A DNA stretch of 5,654 bases from Nitrososphaerota archaeon (GTDB lineage: Archaea > Thermoproteota > Nitrososphaeria > Nitrososphaerales > Gagatemarchaeaceae). Made by a program: the position numbers and the translations under genes. The stretch lies in NCBI GenBank assembly GCA_005877185.1, contig VBPQ01000105.1:1-5654 (forward strand). The letters run 5' to 3'. The notes beneath the pieces were generated by a model. That model was given only the letters and a program-made list of their open reading frames with translations. It made no database searches and had not been told where the DNA came from. This document shows, one piece after another, positions 1 through 4,631 of the stretch (position 1 is the first letter of the stretch; the number at the start of each line of letters is the position of its first letter).

Positions 1-168
1 CCCATCGGTCTTGCTGCGAGGGTGAACCACGGGAGCGTTATATTCGAAATGAGAGTAAAAGCGGAGAACCTGGCGGTCGGCAAGTCAGCGCTGGAAGCCG
101 CGATGTCAAAGCTGCCCATGAGGACCCATGTGGAAGTCGTCCCACTCCAGAAGCCGGTAGCCCAATGA
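1..168 (+). CDS. rpl10e: Ribosomal protein L10e (uL16), C-terminal fragment
   Basis: This is the last 55 codons of a gene that begins before the window; frame 1 is open from the first base to TGA at 166-168. The visible protein contains GSVIFEMRV, then a lysine/alanine-rich helix, then SKLPMRTHVEVV. This matches the C-terminal end of archaeal L10e (uL16 family), where a VIFEV-type strand is followed by a helix and a KLP-T motif. uL16 is a large-subunit protein that sits near the tRNA-binding face of the ribosome. The stop codon overlaps the start of the Dph2 gene in an ATGA arrangement, so the two are probably translated in a coupled way from one mRNA. Dph2 modifies elongation factor 2, so a ribosomal neighbour makes sense. 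Only the tail is visible, so the family call rests on a short but characteristic stretch. Confidence 0.8.
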   Translation, partial: PIGLAARVNHGSVIFEMRVKAENLAVGKSALEAAMSKLPMRTHVEVVPLQKPVAQ

Positions 169-1208
169 CCATCCGGATAGACGAGGAGAAGGTCTTCCGC
201 CTAATCGAGGAAAGGCACCCCCGCGCCATAGTCGTGAACGCCCCCGGAGGCCTCCAGGCACAGACGAGAGCCCTGACGGAGAAGATCCGTGAAAAGTACG
301 GGGTCTCGTGCATCCTTGTCGGAGACAGCTGCTTCGGAATCTGCGATACCGTGGACGAGGAGGTCGAAAAGCTCGACGCGGACATGGCCCTGCACATCGG
401 CCACAACGCCGCAGTTTCGATGGTGGGCGACTACACCCATCTAATCGACGCGGTCGACGACGTCTCTTTCGACGGTGTGATCGAGAAGGCGATCCCGCAG
501 CTCCGGAGCAGGAGATTCGAGAAGGTCGGCCTGGTAACGTTCAGCCAGCACCTGCACGAACTCAAACCCGTGAAAGAGAGGCTCGAGGCCGCCGGGTTTC
601 AAGTCTTCTTGGGGAAGAGGAACAACCTTTTGCTTGGTGGTCAAGTTTTCGGATGCGACTTCTCCACCGCCTATCCCATCAGGAACGAGGTGGACGCCTT
701 CTGTTTCCTGGGAGAGAGCGAGTTTCATGCCGTGGGGCTGGCCCTCTCGACGGGCAAGCCGACCTACATGCTTGACCCCTATCTCGAGGAGGTGGTTGAC
801 ATGGAGGAGGCGGCCGAAACGCGGAGGAAGCGCGCCATCCTCTCAGTTTACAAGGCGCTGGACGCGAAGGTCTTCGGCGTCATAACAGGCCTGAAGGAGG
901 GGCAGAAGATGCTCGGCAGGACGAACTGGATAGTGAAGAGGCTTGGAATGCACGGGAGAAGGGTGGTCCAGCTCGCGATGCGAGACATCACCCCGGAGCG
1001 GCTCGCCCCCCTGAGGGACGTCGACGCCTTCATCCAGACCGACTGCCCGAGGATGTCCATCGACGGATTCACCTTCGACCGACCGGTGCTCTCCATACCC
1101 CAGGCCGATGCGCTCGTGAGACTCCTCGAGGGGAGGGAGATCGGCGAATTCTTGCAGAGGCCGAAATGGATAGAACTGACCGTGGGATTGATTCCGAGGC
1201 GAAAGTAG
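165..1208 (+). CDS. dph2: Diphthamide biosynthesis enzyme Dph2 (2-(3-amino-3-carboxypropyl)histidine synthase)
   Basis: The 347-residue protein has the usual length of archaeal Dph2, a homodimeric cytosolic radical-SAM-like [4Fe-4S] enzyme. The family transfers the 3-amino-3-carboxypropyl group of S-adenosylmethionine to a histidine of elongation factor 2, the first step of diphthamide synthesis. The three cluster cysteines of the family are recognisable, one per repeated domain: Cys60 in GDSCFGICD, Cys164 in QVFGCDFS, and Cys294 in QTDCPRMSID. Other family marks are HIGH near residues 77-80, FLGESEFHAVGLAL at 181-194, and a C-terminal segment with RPVLSIPQADAL. The start ATG at 165 overlaps the L10e stop by four bases; no strong Shine-Dalgarno is visible, which fits translational coupling. 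The stop is TAG at 1206-1208, and csl4 begins one base later. Nothing looks truncated. Later pathway genes are not in the window. Confidence 0.93.
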   Translation: MTIRIDEEKVFRLIEERHPRAIVVNAPGGLQAQTRALTEKIREKYGVSCILVGDSCFGICDTVDEEVEKLDADMALHIGHNAAVSMVGDYTHLIDAVDDVSFDGVIEKAIPQLRSRRFEKVGLVTFSQHLHELKPVKERLEAAGFQVFLGKRNNLLLGGQVFGCDFSTAYPIRNEVDAFCFLGESEFHAVGLALSTGKPTYMLDPYLEEVVDMEEAAETRRKRAILSVYKALDAKVFGVITGLKEGQKMLGRTNWIVKRLGMHGRRVVQLAMRDITPERLAPLRDVDAFIQTDCPRMSIDGFTFDRPVLSIPQADALVRLLEGREIGEFLQRPKWIELTVGLIPRRK

Positions 1209-1209
1209 C

Positions 1210-1776
1210 ATGAAGAAGAACGCAAAGGTCCTACCCGGCGACGAGCTGGCCATCTCGGAGGAGTACCTTCCGGGGAAGTACGCCTACGACGACTCTGGTC
1301 GGATAAGAGCCCTTCTGGCGGGAAGGGTCGTGGAGGACATGGTGAACCGGGAGGTCTCGGTAAAACCGGCCTCCGTCGCCAGTACGATAACGGTAGGCGA
1401 CTATGTCACAGGGCAGGTAGAGGCGGTCCAGACCAACTCGGCGGGGGTAAGGATCTACTACCTCAACGGCAAGCCGACGGAGAAGGGCTTCTCCGGGATG
1501 CTGCTGCTCAGGCGGGAGCCTCCCGGGAGGGGAGCTCGGACGAGGACGTATGTGAAGCTCGGCGACATAGTTCGTGCCAGGGTATCGAGCACTCTCAATG
1601 CCATAATTCAGCTCTCCATCGACGACCCGCGCTCGGGTGTCATCTTCGCCCTCTGCGGCAACTGTGGGAGGCCTCTGCTGGGGGCGGGGGGAAACAGGGC
1701 GAAGTGTGAAGAGTGTGGTAACGTTGAGGAGCGAAAGTTCGCCAACGACTTCGGCCAGTTTCCAATTCAACCTTAA
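1210..1776 (+). CDS. csl4: Exosome complex RNA-binding subunit Csl4
   Basis: The 188-residue protein shows the three-part archaeal Csl4 layout. An N-terminal domain (about 1-60) carries the family-typical VLPGDELAISEEYLPG near residue 10. An S1 RNA-binding domain follows at about 62-138, from TVGDYVTGQVEAV to IIQLSIDD. A C-terminal zinc ribbon has Cys149, Cys152, Cys166 and Cys169 (CGNC then CEEC). Csl4 caps the Rrp41-Rrp42 ring of the archaeal exosome, binds substrate RNA, and in characterised systems helps recruit DnaG. The ATG is one base after the dph2 stop, and a modest GAGG lies ten bases upstream, so it is probably translated from the dph2 mRNA. Length and all four zinc ligands are as expected. 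The last residues (FGQFPIQP) are not family-specific. Confidence 0.94.
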   Translation: MKKNAKVLPGDELAISEEYLPGKYAYDDSGRIRALLAGRVVEDMVNREVSVKPASVASTITVGDYVTGQVEAVQTNSAGVRIYYLNGKPTEKGFSGMLLLRREPPGRGARTRTYVKLGDIVRARVSSTLNAIIQLSIDDPRSGVIFALCGNCGRPLLGAGGNRAKCEECGNVEERKFANDFGQFPIQP

Positions 1777-1792
1777 AGACGCTCGTTTCCTG

Positions 1793-1833
1793 GCCAATCA
1801 TCACAAAATCGCTTGATTTAGGGCTTGTTTTGG
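1793..1833 (+). terminator. Possible transcription termination region after csl4
   Basis: A perfect five-base hairpin with a GCTT loop (AAATC/GATTT, 1806-1819) is nested inside a second pairing, GCCAA (1793-1797) with TTGGC (1829-1833). The interval ends in a T-rich run, CTTGTTTTGG. Archaeal termination depends mostly on T-rich stretches in the non-template strand, and this is the T-richest spot after the csl4 stop. The T-run is short and interrupted, so the call is weak. Confidence 0.25.
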
Positions 1834-2056
1834 CTATTAAGTCACAAAGGGCGTTTGAGGAGAGGTCTCTCGCCCGACTGAGCTCCTAGGTTTCGAAGAG
1901 AGGTGCCTTCAAGCTGGGTCGGAGGGGTGCAGAGTTGGCCACAGACCATGCAAGAAGAACCATGGCGGTTCGAGGGAGCGGGTGGGGCATGGAGTTAGGG
2001 CGAGTAAGGAATCGGGGCTCCGAGTCTCGCCATTTCATCCAAAAAGGCACAGTGAG

Positions 2057-2064
2057 GTTTTTTA
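2057..2064 (+). promoter_or_regulatory. Candidate TATA element for rpoL-tfs
   Basis: The AT-only stretch TTTTTTAA (2057-2064) stands out in a GC-rich area, 33-40 bases before the chosen rpoL ATG. With the usual archaeal spacing of about 25 bases from TATA box to transcription start, the mRNA would begin close to the start codon, giving a very short leader. The match to a TTTAWATA-type box is only partial. A weaker alternative is CTATTAAG at 1833-1840, which would leave a long leader. Confidence 0.33.
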
Positions 2065-2096
2065 ACCTGACTTCGAGGGCTGGACGAATCAGGCAA

Positions 2097-2384
2097 ATGC
2101 AGATACAGACTTCGCACGAGGGCGAGAAGGGGTTTACGGTGGAGGTTGTAGGCGAGGATTACTCCCTAGCGGAGATAGTGCATCACGAGCTGCTGGACGA
2201 AAAGAGCGTCACGTTCGCAGGAGTCGTGCCGCCTCACCCGCTCATGAAGAAGCTCGTCCTGAAGGTGAAGGCACAGAGAATCAAGCCGGAGAAGGCATTC
2301 TCCAATAGTGTGGAGAGAGCGGTAACCACGACTCACGAACTCCTGGAAAGCATCACCAATGCTCTTGGTGGTGAATCCGACTGA
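2097..2384 (+). CDS. rpoL: DNA-directed RNA polymerase subunit L (Rpb11/AC19 homologue)
   Basis: I place the start at ATG 2097, giving 95 residues, the normal size of archaeal RpoL. From there the protein follows the family pattern: a short beta strand (MQIQTSHEGEKGFTVEVV), the GEDYSLAEIVHHELL segment corresponding to the conserved GEDHTLANLLR-type helix, then VTFAGVVPPHPL and LVLKVKA, and a long C-terminal helix. RpoL dimerises with RpoD to form the platform on which the polymerase assembles, like Rpb11-Rpb3 or bacterial alpha. The frame is open upstream to TTG 1935, which would add 54 residues (MATDHARR...); these match no RpoL I know and I treat them as untranslated. The ATG has only a weak GAGGG about 20 bases upstream, which fits a near-leaderless mRNA from the TATA-like stretch at 2057. 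The stop TGA overlaps the proposed tfs start. Confidence 0.9.
   Translation: MQIQTSHEGEKGFTVEVVGEDYSLAEIVHHELLDEKSVTFAGVVPPHPLMKKLVLKVKAQRIKPEKAFSNSVERAVTTTHELLESITNALGGESD
2367..2374 (+). promoter_or_regulatory. Shine-Dalgarno that supports the CTG start of tfs
   Basis: GGTGGTGA lies inside the end of rpoL and matches the archaeal Shine-Dalgarno octamer GGAGGTGA in seven of eight positions. It ends six bases before CTG 2381, a normal spacing. No ATG, GTG or TTG in the tfs frame lies within reach; the frame is closed upstream by TGA at 2372-2374. Confidence 0.7.
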
Positions 2385-2725
2385 AGTTCTGCCCAAAGTG
2401 CGGTACCAGACTCAAACTCAAGCAGATCAAGGGGGAGAGGGGGGTCTCGATCACCTACCTGTGCGACAACTGTGGTTACACGGACAAGGCCGGAAAGACT
2501 GTAATGCAGACGACTGAGGAGGAGCTCGCGAGCGTGGCCCCGATAAAGGTCGTCGGCGATAAGGAGAGCAAACTAACCACACTCCCAGTCACGAAGATCG
2601 ACTGCCCCAGATGCGGGCACGACGAAGCGGTGTGGTGGTTTCTTCAGACGAGGAGCGGCGACGAGCCGCCGACTCAGTTCTACAGATGTCTGAAGTGCAA
2701 TCATACCTGGCGAAGCTATTCGTGA
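2381..2725 (+). CDS. tfs: Transcription factor S (TFIIS-like transcript cleavage factor), CTG start
   Basis: Read from CTG 2381 the protein has 114 residues and is a complete archaeal TFS with two zinc ribbons. The N-terminal ribbon begins (M)KFCPKCG with Cys4 and Cys7, closed by Cys28 and Cys31 (LCDNCGYT). The C-terminal TFIIS ribbon has Cys75, Cys78, Cys103 and Cys106, with QTRSGDEPPTQFYRC between. Asp94 and Glu95 are the acidic pair that enters the polymerase secondary channel and drives cleavage of backtracked RNA. The first ordinary start, ATG 2504, would delete the whole N-terminal ribbon, which binds polymerase. The frame upstream of the CTG is closed by TGA at 2372, leaving only ATC, CGA and CTG. 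CTG overlaps the rpoL stop as CTGA and has a good Shine-Dalgarno six bases upstream. The protein ends in HTWRSYS, as expected for the family. The TnpB element begins at or just before the stop codon. Confidence 0.9.
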   Translation: MKFCPKCGTRLKLKQIKGERGVSITYLCDNCGYTDKAGKTVMQTTEEELASVAPIKVVGDKESKLTTLPVTKIDCPRCGHDEAVWWFLQTRSGDEPPTQFYRCLKCNHTWRSYS

Positions 2726-2860
2726 ACTACCCCCGGATGAATCCGGAGGCTTTCTGCTTCACAGGAGCAAACCTGCTTATCACCCTTCGCTGGACAAGTA
2801 GTGGTTGCTCCTCCACAAGGGCCCGTTCCAGACCCCTTTTCAAGACGTTCCTTGCCGCGT
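2702..2860 (-). ncRNA. Predicted TnpB omega-RNA (guide RNA) region, boundaries uncertain
   Basis: In IS200/IS605 elements the guide RNA of TnpB is made from the 3' end of tnpB and the right end, and its guide is the flanking sequence just beyond the right end. By that rule the minus strand from within the last tnpB codons through the hairpin at 2730-2749 would form the scaffold. Bases from about 2721 downward (GAATAGCTTCGCCAGG) would be the guide, antisense to the last tfs codons. Position is inferred from family architecture and the hairpin only; the 5' boundary is a guess. Confidence 0.35.
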
Positions 2861-3890
2861 TTACATCCCTATCGAGGATGAGACCGCAGCGGGGACAACG
2901 GTGAACCCTCACCGATAAGTCCTTGAGAACCACTTCGCCGCATTCAGAGCATTTCTGCGACGTTCCCGCAGGGTTGACGAGGATCACCCGTCCGCCGCGC
3001 CTCTCCGCCTTGTAGGCGGTCAAGGTTCGTAGCTTGCCCCACGTGGAGTCCGTTATTGCCGATGCGAGGTGATGGTTCTTCACCATGTTGAGAATCTTCA
3101 GGTTCTCGAAGGCGATGCACGAGTAGGTGTCAGCGAGATACCTCGATACCTTGTGCGCCGTGTCGTCTCTCTGCCTCCTCACCTTCCTGTATGCCTTCGC
3201 CAGTAGCAGTTTCGTCTTCTCCCTCTTGCGCGAGCCACTTCGTTTCTTAGACAGGCTCTTCTGAAGAGTATTGATTCGTTTGACGGCGTGAGAGAAATGC
3301 TTTGGATTGTGGAAGACGGTTCCATCGCTCAAGACAGCGAGGTTTGCCGTTCCGAGATCAACGCCGACAGGCGGCTTTGCGTTGACGAGTGTTGCATCCG
3401 CCGACTCCTGCTCCCGCTCGACAATAATGCAAGCAAACCACTGGTCCACATCCCTGATAATTGTGCATCTCTTTGGATTGCCCGTAATCGCTCTATGAAG
3501 CTTGACCTTCACGGAACCTATCTTGGAGAGCTTCAGCCTGCTGCCAGTAATCTTGAACCCTCCCAACTGTGGATATGTGAAAGAGCTGTACCTTCCCTGG
3601 CGCTTGAACCTTGGATGCCTAGAAAGGCCAGCGAAGAAGGCCTGAAAGGCTTTGTCGAGTCTCAACACTACATCCTGTAGAACCTGGGCGTTTGCCGCCC
3701 TCAGGAACTTCTCCTCCGACTTGAGAGTGACGAGAGATTTCTCTTGCTCGTAGAAGCCAGTCCCCCTCTCCTTCCTGTCTGCGAGCAGCGAATTGTAGAG
3801 TCTCCTACACGTCTCGAGCGTGTCCTCCATCTGCCGTTCCTGTCTTTTGTTGGGGTAGAGCCTGAATCTGTGGGTGACCAGCAGCTTCAT
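2727..3890 (-). CDS. tnpB: TnpB, RNA-guided RuvC nuclease of an IS200/IS605-family element
   Basis: The 387-residue protein is a full-length TnpB, a programmable nuclease ancestral to Cas12. The N-terminus has the typical THRFRLYPNKRQERQ segment. The RuvC catalytic residues look intact: Asp178 in GVDLGTANLAVLSDG, Glu262 in IAFENLKIL, and Asp342 in LDRDVNAARNVL. A zinc finger between the last two motifs has Cys314, Cys317, Cys332 and Cys335 (CSEC and CPRC). A basic stretch at about 203-242 (KKRSGSRKREK) fits nucleic-acid contact. The start is fixed: TAA lies two codons before ATG 3890, and a TATA-like box suits a leaderless mRNA. The tail (about 352-387, ending PVKQKASGFIRG) probably overlaps the right end and guide RNA, as is common in the family. 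The stop TAG at 2727-2729 lies one base from the tfs stop, tail to tail. No frameshift or internal stop is visible, so it may be active. Confidence 0.95.
   Translation of the reverse strand: MKLLVTHRFRLYPNKRQERQMEDTLETCRRLYNSLLADRKERGTGFYEQEKSLVTLKSEEKFLRAANAQVLQDVVLRLDKAFQAFFAGLSRHPRFKRQGRYSSFTYPQLGGFKITGSRLKLSKIGSVKVKLHRAITGNPKRCTIIRDVDQWFACIIVEREQESADATLVNAKPPVGVDLGTANLAVLSDGTVFHNPKHFSHAVKRINTLQKSLSKKRSGSRKREKTKLLLAKAYRKVRRQRDDTAHKVSRYLADTYSCIAFENLKILNMVKNHHLASAITDSTWGKLRTLTAYKAERRGGRVILVNPAGTSQKCSECGEVVLKDLSVRVHRCPRCGLILDRDVNAARNVLKRGLERALVEEQPLLVQRRVISRFAPVKQKASGFIRG
2730..2749 (-). repeat. Right-end subterminal hairpin of the TnpB element
   Basis: CCGGA (2733-2737) and TCCGG (2742-2746) pair around the tetraloop TGAA. 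After one mismatch, two more C-G pairs follow at 2730-2731 with 2748-2749. It lies within the last tnpB codons, a few bases from the proposed right terminus, where IS200/IS605 elements carry the hairpin recognised by TnpA and where the omega-RNA folds. On the plus strand it is followed by CTTTCTGCTTC, so it could also help end tfs transcription. Confidence 0.6.
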
Positions 3891-3909
3891 GGATTAAGAA
3901 TGTATCAAC

Positions 3910-3917
3910 GTATTTAA
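3910..3917 (-). promoter_or_regulatory. TATA-like promoter element of tnpB
   Basis: On the minus strand GGTTAAATAC contains TTAAATAC, a good archaeal TATA match in an otherwise GC-rich area. Its distance to ATG 3890, about 20-27 bases, predicts transcription starting at or next to the start codon, so the mRNA would be leaderless. The lack of a Shine-Dalgarno before the ATG agrees with this. Confidence 0.55.
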
Positions 3918-3920
3918 CCG

Positions 3921-3935
3921 CCAAGCATACTTTGG
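3921..3935. repeat. Candidate left-end hairpin (inner)
   Basis: CCAA (3921-3924) pairs with TTGG (3932-3935). A further G-C pair forms inside if one T is bulged, leaving a CATA loop. Small imperfect hairpins of this sort are usual near the left ends of IS200/IS605 elements, but such a short stem can arise by chance. Confidence 0.22.
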
Positions 3936-3976
3936 TGTTGCGCGCAAATTCGTATTTCGGGAGTCGAACTATGTTT

Positions 3977-3992
3977 TCTTCCGCGCGGGAGA
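3977..3992. repeat. Candidate left-end hairpin (outer)
   Basis: TCTTCC (3977-3982) pairs with GGGAGA (3987-3992), including one G-U pair, around the loop GCGC. It is the stronger of two stems upstream of tnpB and may mark the left end. It shares no obvious sequence with the right-end hairpin, so the assignment is tentative. Confidence 0.25.
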
Positions 3993-4076
3993 TGCAGAAG
4001 CATAGCCAAAGCATGAATACCCGGCAACAGTGCTCGCTTTCATTTACGCTTGAAACAGGTGGGCTTCTGGCATTCT

Positions 4077-4631
4077 CTAGGGCGCGTCCCTCGGGTGCAC
4101 GATGGTCGCCTCGCCGTTTGCGACAAAGATATCGGCGTTCGCCGAGGGAATGACGGCGAGGTCTTCGGACTTGAATGGCCCATAGCGTCTTAGGTCGAAT
4201 CCGATAACTTCCTCCACGGGTCTCAGGAACCTGACGGTGACCCTTCTGCCCAGCTCCCTCTGTACTGCGTTTGCCAAGAAGGACGGCTGCCCGTTTACGA
4301 CGGCGCTGATGAACTCGTCGCTGACCCGTCTAAACTCGTTTGCGGACGAACAGACGAATCTCTCCTCCGGGAGGAGTCGGTGAGCGGTTCCTTGGGAAGT
4401 CGCCTTCCTGACCCTGATGCTGAGGAGGCGGCGAACCAGTCCGTCTATGAGCTCCAGCTGACGATGAACGAGTCGGTTTGTGAGTTCGGAGTTGTTGGAG
4501 CTGGCGACTCGCTTCAGACTCTGCGTGTAGGTCGCCACCTTCGAGTATGTGTCGCTTGACAGCTGGAGTATCTTCTCGGACTGCTCCTCCCCCTCGAGTT
4601 GCCTCCTAAGGGACTCGATTGTGCCCTCCGT
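4077..4631 (-). CDS. gins51: Archaeal GINS subunit, Gins51 (Sld5/Psf1-type); probable ACG start
   Basis: GINS joins MCM and the Cdc45/RecJ-like protein in the archaeal replicative helicase. The order here, helical A domain first and small beta B domain last, is the Gins51 type. From ACG 4631 the protein has 184 residues, a normal size. Residues about 5-30 (SLRRQLEGEEQSEKILQL then DTYSKVATYTQSL) match the Gins51 opening LR-LL--E--S--L--LP-DFY--V--Y. The B domain ends the protein, with RRVTVRFL, YGPFKSED at 150-157 and a closing G-A strand. The first ordinary start, GTG 4538, has no Shine-Dalgarno and would remove 31 residues of the A domain. No ATG, GTG or TTG exists between the priS stop and that GTG. 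A perfect GGAGGTGA ends five bases before ACG, which directly follows the priS TAG. Alternatives are another near-cognate codon such as ATC 4619, TAG read-through from priS, or a sequence error. Confidence 0.85.
   Translation of the reverse strand, partial: TEGTIESLRRQLEGEEQSEKILQLSSDTYSKVATYTQSLKRVASSNNSELTNRLVHRQLELIDGLVRRLLSIRVRKATSQGTAHRLLPEERFVCSSANEFRRVSDEFISAVVNGQPSFLANAVQRELGRRVTVRFLRPVEEVIGFDLRRYGPFKSEDLAVIPSANADIFVANGEATIVHPRDAP

Larger units (their letters stand above)
1777..2096. other. Intergenic stretch of about 320 nt without a recognisable gene
   Basis: Between the csl4 stop and the likely rpoL start I find no tRNA, rRNA, convincing C/D-box RNA or protein family in any frame. 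The first 60 bases are AT-richer and hold a nested inverted repeat that may be the csl4 terminator. The remainder is G-rich with several short stems: GAGAG/CTCTC around 1861-1872, and CCATG/CATGG around a 10-base loop near 1957-1976. The rpoL frame stays open upstream to a TTG at 1935 behind a GGAGGGG run, but those 54 codons resemble nothing. The area may be a long leader, an unrecognised small RNA or plain spacer. Confidence 0.5.
2722..3992 (-). mobile_element. IS200/IS605-family, tnpB-only (IS1341-like) element; left end not resolved
   Basis: A full-length tnpB without tnpA lies between two convergent chromosomal operons. The right end is marked by an imperfect hairpin at 2730-2749 followed, on the minus strand, by GGTAGTTCAC, which I take as the element terminus at about 2722. 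Such elements have no terminal inverted repeats and make no target duplication; they carry subterminal hairpins instead. The left end must lie between the tnpB start (3890) and the gins51 stop (4077). Two candidate hairpins, 3921-3935 and 3977-3992, fall there, and I use the outer one as a provisional limit. With no tnpA in the window, mobility would need a transposase in trans. Confidence 0.6.
3891..4076. other. Spacer holding the tnpB promoter and the unresolved left end
   Basis: These 186 bases separate the tnpB start from the gins51 stop. They hold the tnpB TATA-like box, two possible small hairpins and the element's left boundary, with native downstream sequence of gins51 beyond it. The stretch is lower in GC than the surrounding genes. 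I find no credible coding sequence; the open frames here have no family resemblance. I also see no clear T-rich terminator for gins51. Confidence 0.55.

Noticed and set aside
308..775. Long plus-strand and minus-strand open frames overlapping dph2, csl4 and priS
   Set aside because: They are low-complexity arginine, proline or serine-rich translations in alternative frames of well-identified genes, as expected in GC-rich DNA.
1206..1208. TAG as a pyrrolysine sense codon throughout the genome
   Set aside because: Reading through the dph2 TAG would add a tail of roughly 160 residues, overlapping csl4 in another frame, to an already full-length enzyme. Several genes here end in TAG, so it is an ordinary stop.
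1976..1990. tRNA T-arm suggested by GGTTCGAG
   Set aside because: The flanking bases cannot form the five-pair T stem, and no acceptor or anticodon arms are present.
1855..2060. RNase P RNA or another structural RNA in the csl4-rpoL gap
   Set aside because: Fragments such as GAGGAGAGGTC and CCACAGACC loosely recall RNase P conserved blocks, but the exact GAGGAAAGTCC and ACAGAA signatures are absent and the pairing does not work out.
1935..2384. RpoL as a 149-residue protein from TTG 1935
   Set aside because: The 54 extra residues show no resemblance to RpoL or any domain I recognise, and the family begins at MQIQ. ATG 2097 gives the standard 95 residues.
2504..2725. TFS as a 73-residue protein from ATG 2504
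   Set aside because: This would discard a complete N-terminal zinc ribbon (Cys4, Cys7, Cys28, Cys31) that is clearly encoded in frame just upstream.
3805..4014. A 69-residue minus-strand open frame upstream of tnpB as a tnpA remnant
   Set aside because: It overlaps the tnpB start in another frame and shows no HUH motif or tyrosine context; there is no trace of TnpA.
4077..4538. GINS as a 153-residue protein from GTG 4538
   Set aside because: There is no Shine-Dalgarno, and it would lose the first helices of the A domain, which are recognisable upstream in the same frame.
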